From Sphingosinithalassobacter tenebrarum (GTDB taxonomy: Bacteria; Pseudomonadota; Alphaproteobacteria; Sphingomonadales; Sphingomonadaceae), in NCBI RefSeq assembly GCF_011057975.1, contig NZ_CP049109.1, forward strand, positions 1 to 64,000: a stretch of DNA of 64,000 nucleotides, in the 5' to 3' direction. The notes beneath the pieces are model-generated. The model saw only the letters and a program-made list of their open reading frames with translations. It was not told where the DNA came from and ran no database searches. Position numbers and translations under genes: made by a program. The number at the start of each line of letters is the position of its first letter. The stretch's first letter is position 1. Positions 53,963-64,000 of this stretch are shown here, piece after piece.

Positions 53963-54925
53963 TTAGGCTGCGACTGGACCAATCCGCCGATAGGTAAGGC
54001 GCTTGCCAGCGATTCCGCGCAGGGCAATGTCGCGGCGCTGATCGTCATTCACACCGACGCCGGAGCGGTTGGTATAGCGGAAATCAAACTCCGCCAGATA
54101 GCGCTGCAAATGCTGCGATCCGCAGTGCTGATAGACGCCGCGCATCCCGCGCTTGAAGATGCCGAAAAAGCCTTCGATTGTGTTCGTGTGAACCGTGCGG
54201 TCTGCCTTGCGCACATATTCCCCGCGAGCGTGCGAAACGCTCTGGTGGCCGCCGGTGAAGGTCTTGCCGGGGATTTTGTAGAAACGCGCTTCGTCGGTGA
54301 TAAGGCGGCTGTCCGGCGCGACGCGCTCGCTAAGGATCGCGCCTACGCTTTCCGCCGTGAAATTGCCGGTAAACACGATCGAAGTTGAGCGCCCGGTGGT
54401 GCGATCGACCAGCGCGATTACCTTGTTCATGTTGTGGATCGGTGTGCGCGACGTGCCGGGGACGCGACCGATATAGGTTTCGTCCACTTCCACGTCGCGA
54501 CCACCGCCGCCCATCGGCGAATTATCGTCGCTCACCATCGCGTCGCGGATGCGGTGCGCCATGAACCACGCGGTTTTGTAGGTAACGCCAAGCATGCGGT
54601 GGAGCTGGTGCGCGCTCATACCCTTTTTGCTCGAAACCATAAGATGCGTCGCCAGAAGCCACTTGTTGAGCGGAACCTTGGAACGCTCGAACACCGTGCC
54701 AATCGTGACACTGAATTGCTCGCGACAGCCGTTGCACTGGATCACGCCAGCGCGAAGCTTGCCTTCGGGATGCGCCTTGCTCGGTCGCCCGCGCTGCGCC
54801 GGGAGCCGCTTCACATCGACCGATCCGCAATGCGGGCAAACCGGGCCTTCCGGCCAACGCAGCGCCTCAAGATGCTCGCGGGCTGCGTTTTCATCGGTGA
54901 AGTGCGGGGCGGTGATGTTCGTCAT
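53963..54925 (-). CDS. IS1595-family (ISXO2-like) transposase
   Basis: 320-residue DDE-type transposase. N-terminal zinc ribbon CPHCGSVD (about residue 32) with CNGCREQF (about 71), helix-turn-helix region with GMSAHQLHRMLGVTYKTAWF, then the ISXO2 catalytic domain: DVEVDETYIG (first Asp), VALVDRTTGR, RLITDEARFY (second Asp) and HTNTIEGFFGIFKRGMRGVY (Asn-type/Glu-like third site). AGGAAGG precedes the ATG. Its length is normal and the frame intact. Confidence 0.95.
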   Translation of the reverse strand: MTNITAPHFTDENAAREHLEALRWPEGPVCPHCGSVDVKRLPAQRGRPSKAHPEGKLRAGVIQCNGCREQFSVTIGTVFERSKVPLNKWLLATHLMVSSKKGMSAHQLHRMLGVTYKTAWFMAHRIRDAMVSDDNSPMGGGGRDVEVDETYIGRVPGTSRTPIHNMNKVIALVDRTTGRSTSIVFTGNFTAESVGAILSERVAPDSRLITDEARFYKIPGKTFTGGHQSVSHARGEYVRKADRTVHTNTIEGFFGIFKRGMRGVYQHCGSQHLQRYLAEFDFRYTNRSGVGVNDDQRRDIALRGIAGKRLTYRRIGPVAA

Positions 54926-54949
54926 GCATCCTTCCTACTGCGGAAGGCC

Positions 54950-54973
54950 TGCTTTGTAAAGTATATAATGTCC
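54950..54973. repeat. right terminal inverted repeat of the IS
   Basis: Complement reads GGACATTATATACTTTACAA; matches 53100-53123 with three mismatches. It contains TATAAT (54964-54969) pointing outward toward recF. Confidence 0.85.
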
Positions 54974-54987
54974 AGAGCTCTTGTCAT
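54960..54987 (-). promoter_or_regulatory. candidate hybrid promoter of the transposase
   Basis: On the minus strand ATGACA (complement of 54982-54987) lies 16 bp from TATACT (complement of 54960-54965). The -35-like half is from host DNA (the split palindrome), the -10 from the IS end. A leader of about 30 nt with AGGAAGG would reach the transposase ATG. Confidence 0.4.
54974..54981. repeat. right copy of target-site duplication AGAGCTCT
   Basis: Direct repeat of 53092-53099 adjoining the right IS end, followed by TGTCAT, the rest of the interrupted palindrome. Confidence 0.88.
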
Positions 54988-55020
54988 GATTCGGGCACGG
55001 GTGTCAAGAGTTCTGGACAC
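54982..55020. promoter_or_regulatory. right end of split palindrome 2 and palindrome 3
   Basis: TGTCAT (54982-54987) completes palindrome 2 on excision. GTGTCAAGAGTTCTGGACAC (55001-55020) is a third, imperfect palindrome of the same form (TGnCAAGAnnTCTkGnCA), 46 bp upstream of the recF ATG. Centre-to-centre distance from the restored palindrome 2 would be 33 bp. Confidence 0.55.
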
Positions 55021-55066
55021 ATCGCACCCTCTGTCCCCTCGACTCGCTCTCCGCTAGGGAATGCCG

Positions 55067-56131
55067 ATGGCCCTATCCCGCCTGGTCCTCACCGATTTCC
55101 GCAACCATGCCGATGCCGTCCTCGCGCCCGGCCCGGGCTTCGTGGTGCTGGCCGGAGAGAATGGCGCGGGGAAGACCAATGTGCTCGAGGCGGTGTCGCT
55201 CCTCGCACCCGGACGGGGGCTGCGCCGCGCGCCGCTTAGCGACATGGCGCGGCAGGGCGGATCGGGCGGGTTCGGCGTCGCCGCTACGCTCCCCGATGCG
55301 GAGATCGGCACCGGCACCGAGCCCGGCGCCCCCGACCGCCGCATCGTCCGCATCAATGGCGCCGGCGCGCCGGCATCGGCGCTGGCCGAGCGGCTGAGCG
55401 TGCTCTGGCTCACCCCCGCGATGGACCGGATCTTCGTCGAGGCCGCGGGCGAGCGGCGGCGCTTTCTCGATCGCCTCACGCTCGCGCTCGCGCCCGGCCA
55501 CGGGACGCATGCCAGCCGCTACGAAGCCGCGATGCGTCAGCGCAACCGCATCCTGTCCGACGAAGCGCGCCCCGACCCGCAATGGCTCGCCGCGCTTGAG
55601 GCGCGCATGGCCGAGCATGGCGCCGCGCTCGACGCCGCCCGCCGCGACACCGTGGCGCGGCTCGGAGCTAGGCTCGCCGACCAGCCCGAAGGGCCCTTCG
55701 CGCGCGCCGGACTGGCGCTCGACGGGTGGCGGGGCGACGCGGAAGCGCTTGCCCGCGATCTCGCGCAGGGCCGCCCGCGCGACGCCGCCGCCGGGCGCAC
55801 GCTCGCCGGCCCGCACCGCGCCGACCTTGCCGTCACCCATCTCGCCAAGGATCAGCCCGCCGGGCTCTGTTCGACCGGCGAGCAGAAGGCGCTGCTGCTC
55901 GGCATCGTGCTGGCCCATGCCGAGCTGGTCGCCGATCGCACCGGCCGCGCGCCGATATTGCTGCTCGACGAAGTCGCCGCGCATCTCGATCCGCTGCGCC
56001 GCGCCGCTTTGTTCGATCGGCTGGCGGGACGCGGGCAGGTGTGGATGACCGGCACCGAGCCCGAATTGTTCGAAGCCGTCCCCGGCGGGGCCACGCGCTA
56101 CACCGTCGCGGGCGGCGCCATTTCGCAATAG
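55067..56131 (+). CDS. recF: DNA replication/repair protein RecF
   Basis: ABC-type ATPase of recombinational gap repair, loading RecA with RecO and RecR. 354 residues from the ATG six bases after AGGGA (an ATG at 55061 is too close to that site). Walker [10 protein letters not shown] (about residues 31-39), LVLTDFRNH at the N-terminus, [11 protein letters not shown], signature [17 protein letters not shown], and Walker [17 protein letters not shown]. The upstream region was interrupted by the IS, so its natural promoter may be cut or replaced. Confidence 0.96.
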   Translation: MALSRLVLTDFRNHADAVLAPGPGFVVLAGENGAGKTNVLEAVSLLAPGRGLRRAPLSDMARQGGSGGFGVAATLPDAEIGTGTEPGAPDRRIVRINGAGAPASALAERLSVLWLTPAMDRIFVEAAGERRRFLDRLTLALAPGHGTHASRYEAAMRQRNRILSDEARPDPQWLAALEARMAEHGAALDAARRDTVARLGARLADQPEGPFARAGLALDGWRGDAEALARDLAQGRPRDAAAGRTLAGPHRADLAVTHLAKDQPAGLCSTGEQKALLLGIVLAHAELVADRTGRAPILLLDEVAAHLDPLRRAALFDRLAGRGQVWMTGTEPELFEAVPGGATRYTVAGGAISQ

Positions 56132-56148
56132 CGCCGCCCGCGCGGCGT

Positions 56149-56826
56149 TCATGCCGCGACCGGAACTTCCAGCTCGGCGAGCAACTGCGCATAGGCACCG
56201 GCATCGAGGCAATCGCGCGCCACCACGTCGCGGACATGGGCGAATGCCTCGGCCGGCACGGCCTGCCGCAGAAAGCCGAGAAAGCCCGCGCGCTCGGCCG
56301 GGGTCATTCCGGGCAGCATGATCGCGTGATAGTCGAGCATCCGGTCGGGCGCGATCGATCCCACCACGCGCCCTTCCATCGCCATCAGCGCGGCATCGTC
56401 CTGCGCCGCCTGCAGTATCGGCAGCGCGACCAGTTCCTCGCGCGCCATATGCGCCAGATCGTCGGCGAAATAGACGCTGAACCGCAGATAGAGCGCATGC
56501 CCCGCCGCGCAGCGCGTATCGGGCAGATCGGCCGCTTCCACCGCCGCGATCATCGCGTCGAGCTCGGCGAACGTGACGCCATGCTCGCCATGATCATGTT
56601 CGAGCGTCGCGGTCAGCACGTCGTCGCAGTCGCGCAGCACCGGATGGAATTCGGTATCCTCATGCGCGAGATGCTCGCGCCCCAGCGCAAGATGCAGCCG
56701 CAGCGCCGCCAGCGTCCTGCCGCTCGCGCCCGCGTCGCGCCAGTCGGTGCTGCCCAGCGCGATCAGCATCCGCGCGCCGCTCAGCCGCAATCCCTTGTGA
56801 ATCGGTCCATAGATATCGTGACGCAT
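56149..56826 (-). CDS. hemerythrin-like helical protein
   Basis: 225 residues from the ATG after GGGAGAGA. Helical throughout, with His/Glu placed as in hemerythrin-type bundles: PIHKGLRL, LGREHLAHEDTEFHPVL, HDHGEHGVTFAEL and DDLAHMAREELVALPIL. These could bind a di-iron centre for oxygen or NO sensing. The family likeness is moderate. Convergent with recF (17 bp apart). The 261-bp stretch upstream holds no gene I can support. Confidence 0.75.
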   Translation of the reverse strand: MRHDIYGPIHKGLRLSGARMLIALGSTDWRDAGASGRTLAALRLHLALGREHLAHEDTEFHPVLRDCDDVLTATLEHDHGEHGVTFAELDAMIAAVEAADLPDTRCAAGHALYLRFSVYFADDLAHMAREELVALPILQAAQDDAALMAMEGRVVGSIAPDRMLDYHAIMLPGMTPAERAGFLGFLRQAVPAEAFAHVRDVVARDCLDAGAYAQLLAELEVPVAA

Positions 56827-57087
56827 ATTATCTCTCCCTCGGGTCCGGCAGTCGCGCCGTCCCGTTCGCCGGTCGATGCCGGCCGTTGCCATTGTGTCGT
56901 TTCGAAAGTCGACGCGGTCCGCCCGGCGCCCGAGCGGACGGACTCATCGTCGATGTGTGTTACTATACTCATACACCAATGCGGGTGGCAAGCGTTTTTT
57001 GCATTGTGGCGCGCCACCCCTGTTCGCAGGCGCAACGAATGGTTAGACCCGGCCCCGCACGAAACAAGGTCAGGGGGGTCGTGACCG

Positions 57088-57828
57088 ATGGCCGGACGGC
57101 ATGACAATTATCGCCCGCTCAACGTCCCCAAGCCGGTGGCCGACGATATCTGGATCGTCGATGGACCGTCGATCGGGTTCAACATGCTGGGGTTCAGCAT
57201 CCCCTTTCCCACACGGATGACCGTGGTGCGGCTGCCCGATGGCGGGCTGTGGCTGCATTCGCCAATCGCATGGCATGACGGGCTGGGCGCACGACTCGCC
57301 GATATCGGGCCGGTCCGCCATCTGGTGGCGCCCAACACCATCCATTACTGGTATCTGCCCGACTGGGCGAAACGCTATCCCGAGGCGCAGGTGCACCTCG
57401 TCCCCGGCCTGCCCGAAAAGGCCAAGCGCCCGATGCCCGACGGCCTGCCGCTTACCGAGGAAGCACCCGAGGCATGGGCCGGCACGATCGACCAGTTGCT
57501 GGTGTGCGGCAGCATCTTCAACGAAGCCGATTTCTTCCACCGCCCCAGCCGCACGCTGATCCTCACCGACCTGATCGAGAATTTCGAACCCGAACGGGTC
57601 CATCCCTGGCCGCTGCGCAAGCTGATCCAGTGGGTCGGCGCGGCCGCCCCGAAGGGCAGCACGCCCAGGGACATGCGGCTGAGCTTCCTGCGCCACCGCA
57701 AACAGGTGCGCGCCGCGGCGAAGCATATGCTGGAATGGGAACCCGAACGGCTGATCATGGCGCACGGTGCCTGGCATGCCGAGGGCGGGAAGGAAGCGCT
57801 GCGCAGGGGCTTTCGCTGGGTGCTGTAA
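57088..57828 (+). CDS. DUF4336-family protein
   Basis: 246-residue soluble protein with the DUF4336 pattern: MTVVRLPDGGLWLHSPIA, VRHLVAPNTIHYWYLPDWAKRYPEAQVH, and the ending LIMAHGAWH. The order of strands and conserved His/Asp (IAWHDG, TIHYWYL, LILTDLIENF, MAHG) recalls a degenerate metallo-beta-lactamase fold. Function unknown. It has its own upstream region; the next gene is 226 bp away. Confidence 0.83.
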   Translation: MAGRHDNYRPLNVPKPVADDIWIVDGPSIGFNMLGFSIPFPTRMTVVRLPDGGLWLHSPIAWHDGLGARLADIGPVRHLVAPNTIHYWYLPDWAKRYPEAQVHLVPGLPEKAKRPMPDGLPLTEEAPEAWAGTIDQLLVCGSIFNEADFFHRPSRTLILTDLIENFEPERVHPWPLRKLIQWVGAAAPKGSTPRDMRLSFLRHRKQVRAAAKHMLEWEPERLIMAHGAWHAEGGKEALRRGFRWVL

Positions 57829-57900
57829 CGAAATCCCTGTCCTACAGGCGGGCATCCGTGCCATCCCGGGTGCATGGCGGATCGTGTAAAATCGCTCCTC

Positions 57901-57942
57901 GCGCGCACGCACGCGCACATGCGCGCCCGGTCGCGCGCGCGT
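57901..57942. repeat. alternating purine-pyrimidine tract
   Basis: 26 bases at 57901-57926 alternate strictly purine-pyrimidine (GCGCGCACGCACGCGCACAT then GCGCGC), and a second alternating run (CGCGCGCGCGT) follows at 57932-57942. Such tracts favour Z-DNA under negative supercoiling. It lies in the gap between two genes on the same strand. Confidence 0.7.
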
Positions 57943-58054
57943 TACGTCGTGACCCGGTGCGAACTTGGCACGTATTTCCGCCATTTTCGGGGAAGGGAAC
58001 CCAAAGCCGGGTTCGCGCCTTCCTAGGACACGTCCGTACCGCTGAAGGAACCCC

Positions 58055-59662
58055 ATGTCCCGCCGTTCGCCTGCAAAACTCGAAGTCCGCAATGCCACGC
58101 CCGCCGATATTCCCGGCATCCTCAAGCTGATCGGCGCCGTCTATACCGGAGTCGAGAATTACACCGCCGGCATGATCCGCGGCCAGATCAACAACTTCCC
58201 CGACGGCCAGTTCGTCGCGCTCTATGAAGGCGATGTCGTCGGCTATTGCGCATCGAGCCGGATCGACGAGGAAGTCGCGCTCGCACCGCATGACTGGGAA
58301 TCGATCTCGGGTAACGGCTTCGGCAGCCGCCACGATCCCACCGGCGACTGGCTGTACGGATTCGAGCTGGCCGTCGCGTCGCGCCAGCGCGGGCTGCGCA
58401 TCGGCAAGCGCCTGTATGAAGCGCGCCGCGCCCTGTGCGAACGGCTCGACCTGAAGGGCATCGTGTTCGGCGGGCGCATGCCCAATTACCGGCGCAACAT
58501 GCGCAAGGTGGAGAGCCCAGAGGATTATCTGGAGCAGGTCAAGGAAGGGAAGCTGCGCGATCCGGTGATCGGCTTTCAGCTTTCCAACGGCTTCACGCCG
58601 ATCGGCGTGCTTCACGACTATCTCGACGAGGACAAGCAGTCGCTGGGCAATGCCGCGCACATGGTGTGGCGCAATCCCTATGTCGATCCCGACGAGCCGC
58701 CCGCCCACCGCGTGCCGCGCGACATCGAAAGCGTCCGGCTCGCCACTTGCCAGTTCCAGGCGCGGGCGGTGCAGGATTTCGACGAGTTCATCCGCAACGT
58801 CGAATATTTCGTCGATGTCGCGGCGGGGTATCAGAGCGATTTCATCGTCTTCCCCGAACTGTTCACGCTGTCGCTGCTGTCGTTTGAAAAGCGCGACCTT
58901 TCGCCCGCGGAGGCGATCGACAAACTGACCCAGCATCGCGAACCGCTGGTCAAGGCGCTGTCGCGGCTCGCGCTCAGCTACAACATCAACATCATCGGCG
59001 GATCGCACCCCAGCCGCACCGACGACGGCGACATCCAGAACGTCGCCTATGTCTGCCTGCGCGACGGATCGGTCCATGCCCAGGAAAAGATCCATGCGAC
59101 GCCCAACGAAGCCTATTGGTGGAAGATCAAGGGCGGCGACAGCGTGGACGTGATCCAGACCGACTGCGGCCCGATCGGCGTGCTGATCTGTTACGACAGC
59201 GAGTTTCCCGAACTCGCGCGCCGCATGGTCGACGAAGGCGCGCGGATCATCTTCGTTCCGTTCTGCACCGACGGGCGCCACGGATATATGCGCGTGCGCT
59301 ATTGCGCACAGGCGCGTGCGATCGAAAACCAGTGTTTCGTGGTGATGAGCGGCAATGTCGGCAATCTGCCCGGCGTCGAGAATATGGACATCCAATATGC
59401 GCAGAGCGCGATTCTGACGCCGTGCGACTTCCCCTTCGCGCGCGACGGGGTAGCGGCGGAGGCCAGCGAGAATGTCGAAACGCTGACGATCGCCGACGTC
59501 AATTTGGCCGACCTTACCTGGGCGCGGGCCGAAGGCACGGTGCGCAACCTGACCGATCGGCGATTCGACCTGTATCGCATCGACTGGGAACAGAGCCCGC
59601 GCGGCGGCCAGCAACAGCCGAGCGGGCACCCGATGGGGCAGCAGGGGCCCGGCGGGGGATGA
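58055..59662 (+). CDS. bifunctional GNAT acetyltransferase / carbon-nitrogen hydrolase
   Basis: 535-residue two-domain protein. Residues about 8-190 form a GNAT acetyltransferase (AVASRQRGLRIGKRLYEARR binds acetyl-CoA). Residues about 225-500 form a nitrilase-superfamily amidohydrolase with the Glu-Lys-Cys triad in FPELF, AQEKIHATP and LICYDSEFPELARR. The C-terminus is a Gln/Gly/Pro tail. The fusion is known in bacteria, and its substrate is unsettled; it may acetylate and hydrolyse related amides. It is preceded by the purine-pyrimidine tract. Confidence 0.93.
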   Translation: MSRRSPAKLEVRNATPADIPGILKLIGAVYTGVENYTAGMIRGQINNFPDGQFVALYEGDVVGYCASSRIDEEVALAPHDWESISGNGFGSRHDPTGDWLYGFELAVASRQRGLRIGKRLYEARRALCERLDLKGIVFGGRMPNYRRNMRKVESPEDYLEQVKEGKLRDPVIGFQLSNGFTPIGVLHDYLDEDKQSLGNAAHMVWRNPYVDPDEPPAHRVPRDIESVRLATCQFQARAVQDFDEFIRNVEYFVDVAAGYQSDFIVFPELFTLSLLSFEKRDLSPAEAIDKLTQHREPLVKALSRLALSYNINIIGGSHPSRTDDGDIQNVAYVCLRDGSVHAQEKIHATPNEAYWWKIKGGDSVDVIQTDCGPIGVLICYDSEFPELARRMVDEGARIIFVPFCTDGRHGYMRVRYCAQARAIENQCFVVMSGNVGNLPGVENMDIQYAQSAILTPCDFPFARDGVAAEASENVETLTIADVNLADLTWARAEGTVRNLTDRRFDLYRIDWEQSPRGGQQQPSGHPMGQQGPGGG

Positions 59663-59671
59663 GCCCGCGCG

Positions 59672-60199
59672 CTAGATTCCGCCGGGCGGCGCCGAGGCCA
59701 TTCGCTCGGCCATCGCGATATTGCCCTGCATCGCCGCCAGCGACATGGCGCTGTTGCCCGCGCCGTCCTCGATCGTGGGATCGGCGCCCTGGCGCAGCAG
59801 CAGGTCCACGATTTCCTTGCGATCGAACATCGCGGCGGTCATCAGCGCGGTCTGCCCATCCGCATTGCGCGCATTCACGTCGGCGCCCGCGTCGATCAGC
59901 AGCCGGGCGATTTCGACATGGCCCTTGAACGCCACACCCATCAGCGCGGTATTGCCGCCCTCACCGTCGCCGCCGTCCAGCCGCGCGCCGGCCGAGACCA
60001 GCGTGTGGGTCGCCGCTTCATGCCCGTTGTAGCTGGCCAGGATCAGCGCGGTATAGCCGCGTTCGTCGCGCGCCTCGATGTCCGCGCCGGCGCGCAGCAG
60101 CGCCGCGATCGTATCGGCGTCGCCGAGCGTTGCCGCGTCGAACCATCGCCGGACCAGATCCGGGGAGGTTTGCGGGTGCAGCTTGCGAAGGTCGGACAT
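59672..60199 (-). CDS. ankyrin-repeat protein
   Basis: 175 residues with about four ankyrin repeats: AATLGDADTIAALLRAGADI, ERGYTALILASYNGHEAATH, GNTALMGVAFKGHVEIARLL, DGQTALMTAAMFDRKEIVDL. Start MSDLRKLHPQTS; a longer frame reaches the gyrB promoter without support. No signal peptide, so probably cytoplasmic, acting through protein binding. Divergent from gyrB. Confidence 0.9.
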   Translation of the reverse strand: MSDLRKLHPQTSPDLVRRWFDAATLGDADTIAALLRAGADIEARDERGYTALILASYNGHEAATHTLVSAGARLDGGDGEGGNTALMGVAFKGHVEIARLLIDAGADVNARNADGQTALMTAAMFDRKEIVDLLLRQGADPTIEDGAGNSAMSLAAMQGNIAMAERMASAPPGGI

Positions 60200-60235
60200 G
60201 ACGCCTGCAATATCGCGAATCGATCGCAAAGAATA

Positions 60236-62825
<2,590 letters not shown>

Positions 62826-62846
62826 TCGCGGCAAAGGGGGGATGAC

Positions 62847-63290
62847 ATGCTGATCGCAACGCTGGCGCTGTTGAGCGCGGCGCCCGCAGAGGCGGCGCCC
62901 GCGCCGCAGCCGGAGACATTCGCAACGGTCCGGGCGGAAGACCCGGAGCGCTTGGCCGAAGCATTCTTCTCGGCATGGAGCAGTTCGGGAACCGATGCGG
63001 CGCTGGAAATCGTCAACAACGGATTCGCCGCCGTCGCCGGAGCGGGCGCCCCGGCGGAACGCTTTCGTCCCAATATGGAGGCCGCCGTTCGGGCCTATGG
63101 CAAGGTTCAGAAATGGGAAAAGATCAAAAGTGAGCCGCTGGGCACGCTGCTTCGGCGCGACACCTATCTGGTGCAGCACGCCCATTTCGTGACGATCTGG
63201 AAGTTTGTCTTCGGCAACACCGACGAAGGCTGGGTTATCCAGTATTGGGAGTTTTCCGACCAGTTCGGCGAAAACTGGGTGGCGCTGTAG
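62847..63290 (+). CDS. small secreted protein of unknown function
   Basis: 147 residues with a signal peptide (MLIATLALLSAAPAEAAPAP) and AAAGGGGGG just before the ATG. The mature region is mixed helical and beta (FVTIWKFVFGNTDEGWVIQY then WEFSDQFGENWVAL) and might be an SnoaL/DUF-type small fold; no family recognised with confidence. It follows gyrB by 21 bp and may be co-transcribed. Confidence 0.72.
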   Translation: MLIATLALLSAAPAEAAPAPQPETFATVRAEDPERLAEAFFSAWSSSGTDAALEIVNNGFAAVAGAGAPAERFRPNMEAAVRAYGKVQKWEKIKSEPLGTLLRRDTYLVQHAHFVTIWKFVFGNTDEGWVIQYWEFSDQFGENWVAL

Positions 63291-63365
63291 ACAGGCCGGG
63301 CCTTTCACGCTTCGGAAAGGGGATGCCGCTATAACCAAGGCATGGGTTTGTGCGGGTATCTTGGC

Positions 63366-63752
63366 ATGAAACTGCGTTTTCCGGTCGTGTTGCTTTCGGC
63401 GCTTTTCCTGTCGGCTTGCGGTGGATCGATGGTGCCGTCGGCACCGAACAGCGCCTCGCATTTCACTGCCGACGGGATCGCCAGCTATTATGGCGACGAA
63501 TATCAGGGGCGGCTGACCGCCAATGGCGAACGCTTCGATCAGAACAAACTGACCGCGGCGCACCGGACCTTGCCGTTCAACACGGTCGTTCGCGTCACCG
63601 ACCCTGCCACCGGCCGTCAGGTCGCGGTGCGGATCAACGATCGCGGCCCCTTCGTCCCCGGCCGCGTGATCGACCTGTCGCGCGCCGCCGCCGAACGGCT
63701 GGGCATCCTCCAGCGCGGCGTCGCGCCGGTGCGGCTCGAAATCCTCGACTGA
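63366..63752 (+). CDS. RlpA-family lipoprotein (septal-ring/lytic transglycosylase-like)
   Basis: 128-residue protein with a lipoprotein signal ([20 protein letters not shown], lipobox LSAC) and a double-psi beta-barrel RlpA domain: [56 protein letters not shown] possible earlier ATG lies at 63342. Shorter than Escherichia coli RlpA, without a SPOR domain. Second paralogue of 28514-29089; this one is lipid-anchored in place of a TM helix. Confidence 0.9.
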   Translation: MKLRFPVVLLSALFLSACGGSMVPSAPNSASHFTADGIASYYGDEYQGRLTANGERFDQNKLTAAHRTLPFNTVVRVTDPATGRQVAVRINDRGPFVPGRVIDLSRAAAERLGILQRGVAPVRLEILD

Positions 63753-63845
63753 CCGAAGGTCCGCGCCGCGCAGGATCGTGGCGAAACCGGCAATGTCGTG
63801 CTATTGCCCCATCGGACGGCATGACGTCACATCGGGGGAGTTTCG

Positions 63846-64000
63846 ATGCGGATATTCGGCGGCCGCAAGCGCGTGCTGGCACTGACGGCGGGAGTCGCGA
63901 TGCTGAGCGCGGTGTCGATGGCACAGATGCAGCCGCTGACGCCCGGATCGGTGATCGATGCGGTCGAACGCCTCGAAGCGGGCGATTTCCTCTGGGCGCC
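63846..64000 (+). CDS. secreted protein, 5' end only (possibly L,D-transpeptidase)
   Basis: Open to the window end. GGGGGAG precedes the ATG by five bases. The product starts MRIFGGRKRVLALTAGVAML and has a signal-like hydrophobic stretch; the mature part opens with MQPLTPGSVIDAVERLEAGD. The segment ending DFLWAP resembles the N-terminal region of some sphingomonad L,D-transpeptidases, but the catalytic domain is out of view. Confidence 0.6.
   Translation, partial: MRIFGGRKRVLALTAGVAMLSAVSMAQMQPLTPGSVIDAVERLEAGDFLWA

Larger units (their letters stand above)
53100..54973 (-). mobile_element. IS1595-family insertion sequence with two passenger genes
   Basis: 1874-bp element. Ends are GGACATT[G/A]TATAC followed by related bases: 24-bp terminal inverted repeats (53100-53123 and 54950-54973) with three mismatches. 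It is flanked by the 8-bp duplication AGAGCTCT (53092-53099 and 54974-54981), the duplication length known for IS1595. It carries an ISXO2-type transposase on the minus strand and two passenger frames at the other end. Base composition of the passenger end is clearly AT-richer than the host. The short duplication and intact transposase suggest a recent, possibly active insertion. Confidence 0.9.

Noticed and set aside
56940..56990. GTGT...ACAC imperfect palindrome upstream of the hemerythrin-like and DUF4336 genes
   Set aside because: Only four to five outer pairs match and no regulator gene is adjacent, so an operator call is not supported.
63295..63320. Hairpin CCTTTC / GAAAGG after the small secreted protein gene
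   Set aside because: Six pairs with a long loop and no T-tract; likely chance.

Overview
This is a gene-dense, high-GC chromosomal window from an alphaproteobacterium, most likely a member of the Sphingomonadales (Sphingomonas-like). The pointers are the split cytochrome aa3 cluster (ctaC-ctaD, then ctaB-small TM protein-ctaG-ctaE-DUF983-SURF1-thrC), two TonB-dependent receptors, the PepSY/receptor iron module, a Coq4-type protein, and short palindromic intergenic repeats. I see no rRNA, tRNA or CRISPR array. No stretch longer than about 300 bp is free of genes. Most starts were placed with Shine-Dalgarno sites, ATGA-type overlaps and signal peptides.

Layout. 1-8.9 kb: a PhoD-type phosphatase, an M49-like metallopeptidase lipoprotein, then an envelope glycan group (one GT-C type membrane transferase, two GT4 transferases, a DUF2141 protein and an 8-TM protein). 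8.8-15.8 kb: a leftward run with a TonB receptor, maiA, an AI-2E transporter, lepB, acpS, a small GTG-started membrane protein, pdxJ and pyrE. 15.8-25.4 kb: the cytochrome oxidase genes and thrC. 25.4-29.9 kb: a methyltransferase, ccmBA split by a palindromic repeat, a small metallopeptidase, phhB, rlpA and an SDR. 29.9-37.9 kb: a two-gene osmolyte ABC transporter with a permease-binding protein fusion, NnrU, a POT transporter, a nitroreductase-GntR-second signal peptidase operon, and cfa. 37.9-44 kb: a Mo-oxidoreductase/cytochrome b pair and an iron-uptake operon behind a Fur-like box. 44-49 kb: an MpaB-like protein, rlmN, a LysR regulator with a striking inverted repeat over its start codon, an IalB-like protein, a histidine phosphatase and an outer-membrane barrel.

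49-64 kb holds dnaN, recF and gyrB in their ancestral order and strand, but separated by unrelated genes. Between an XRE-family regulator and recF sits an IS1595-family element (53100-54973) with two passenger genes. It is flanked by the 8-bp duplication AGAGCTCT. Removing it restores a perfect 20-bp palindrome (ATGACAAGAGCTCTTGTCAT) set in an array of three related palindromes next to the regulator. The element has therefore landed at the exact centre of what looks like the regulator's main operator. This is the most unusual feature of the window. The right end carries gyrB, a small secreted protein, a second rlpA-like lipoprotein and the start of another secreted protein.
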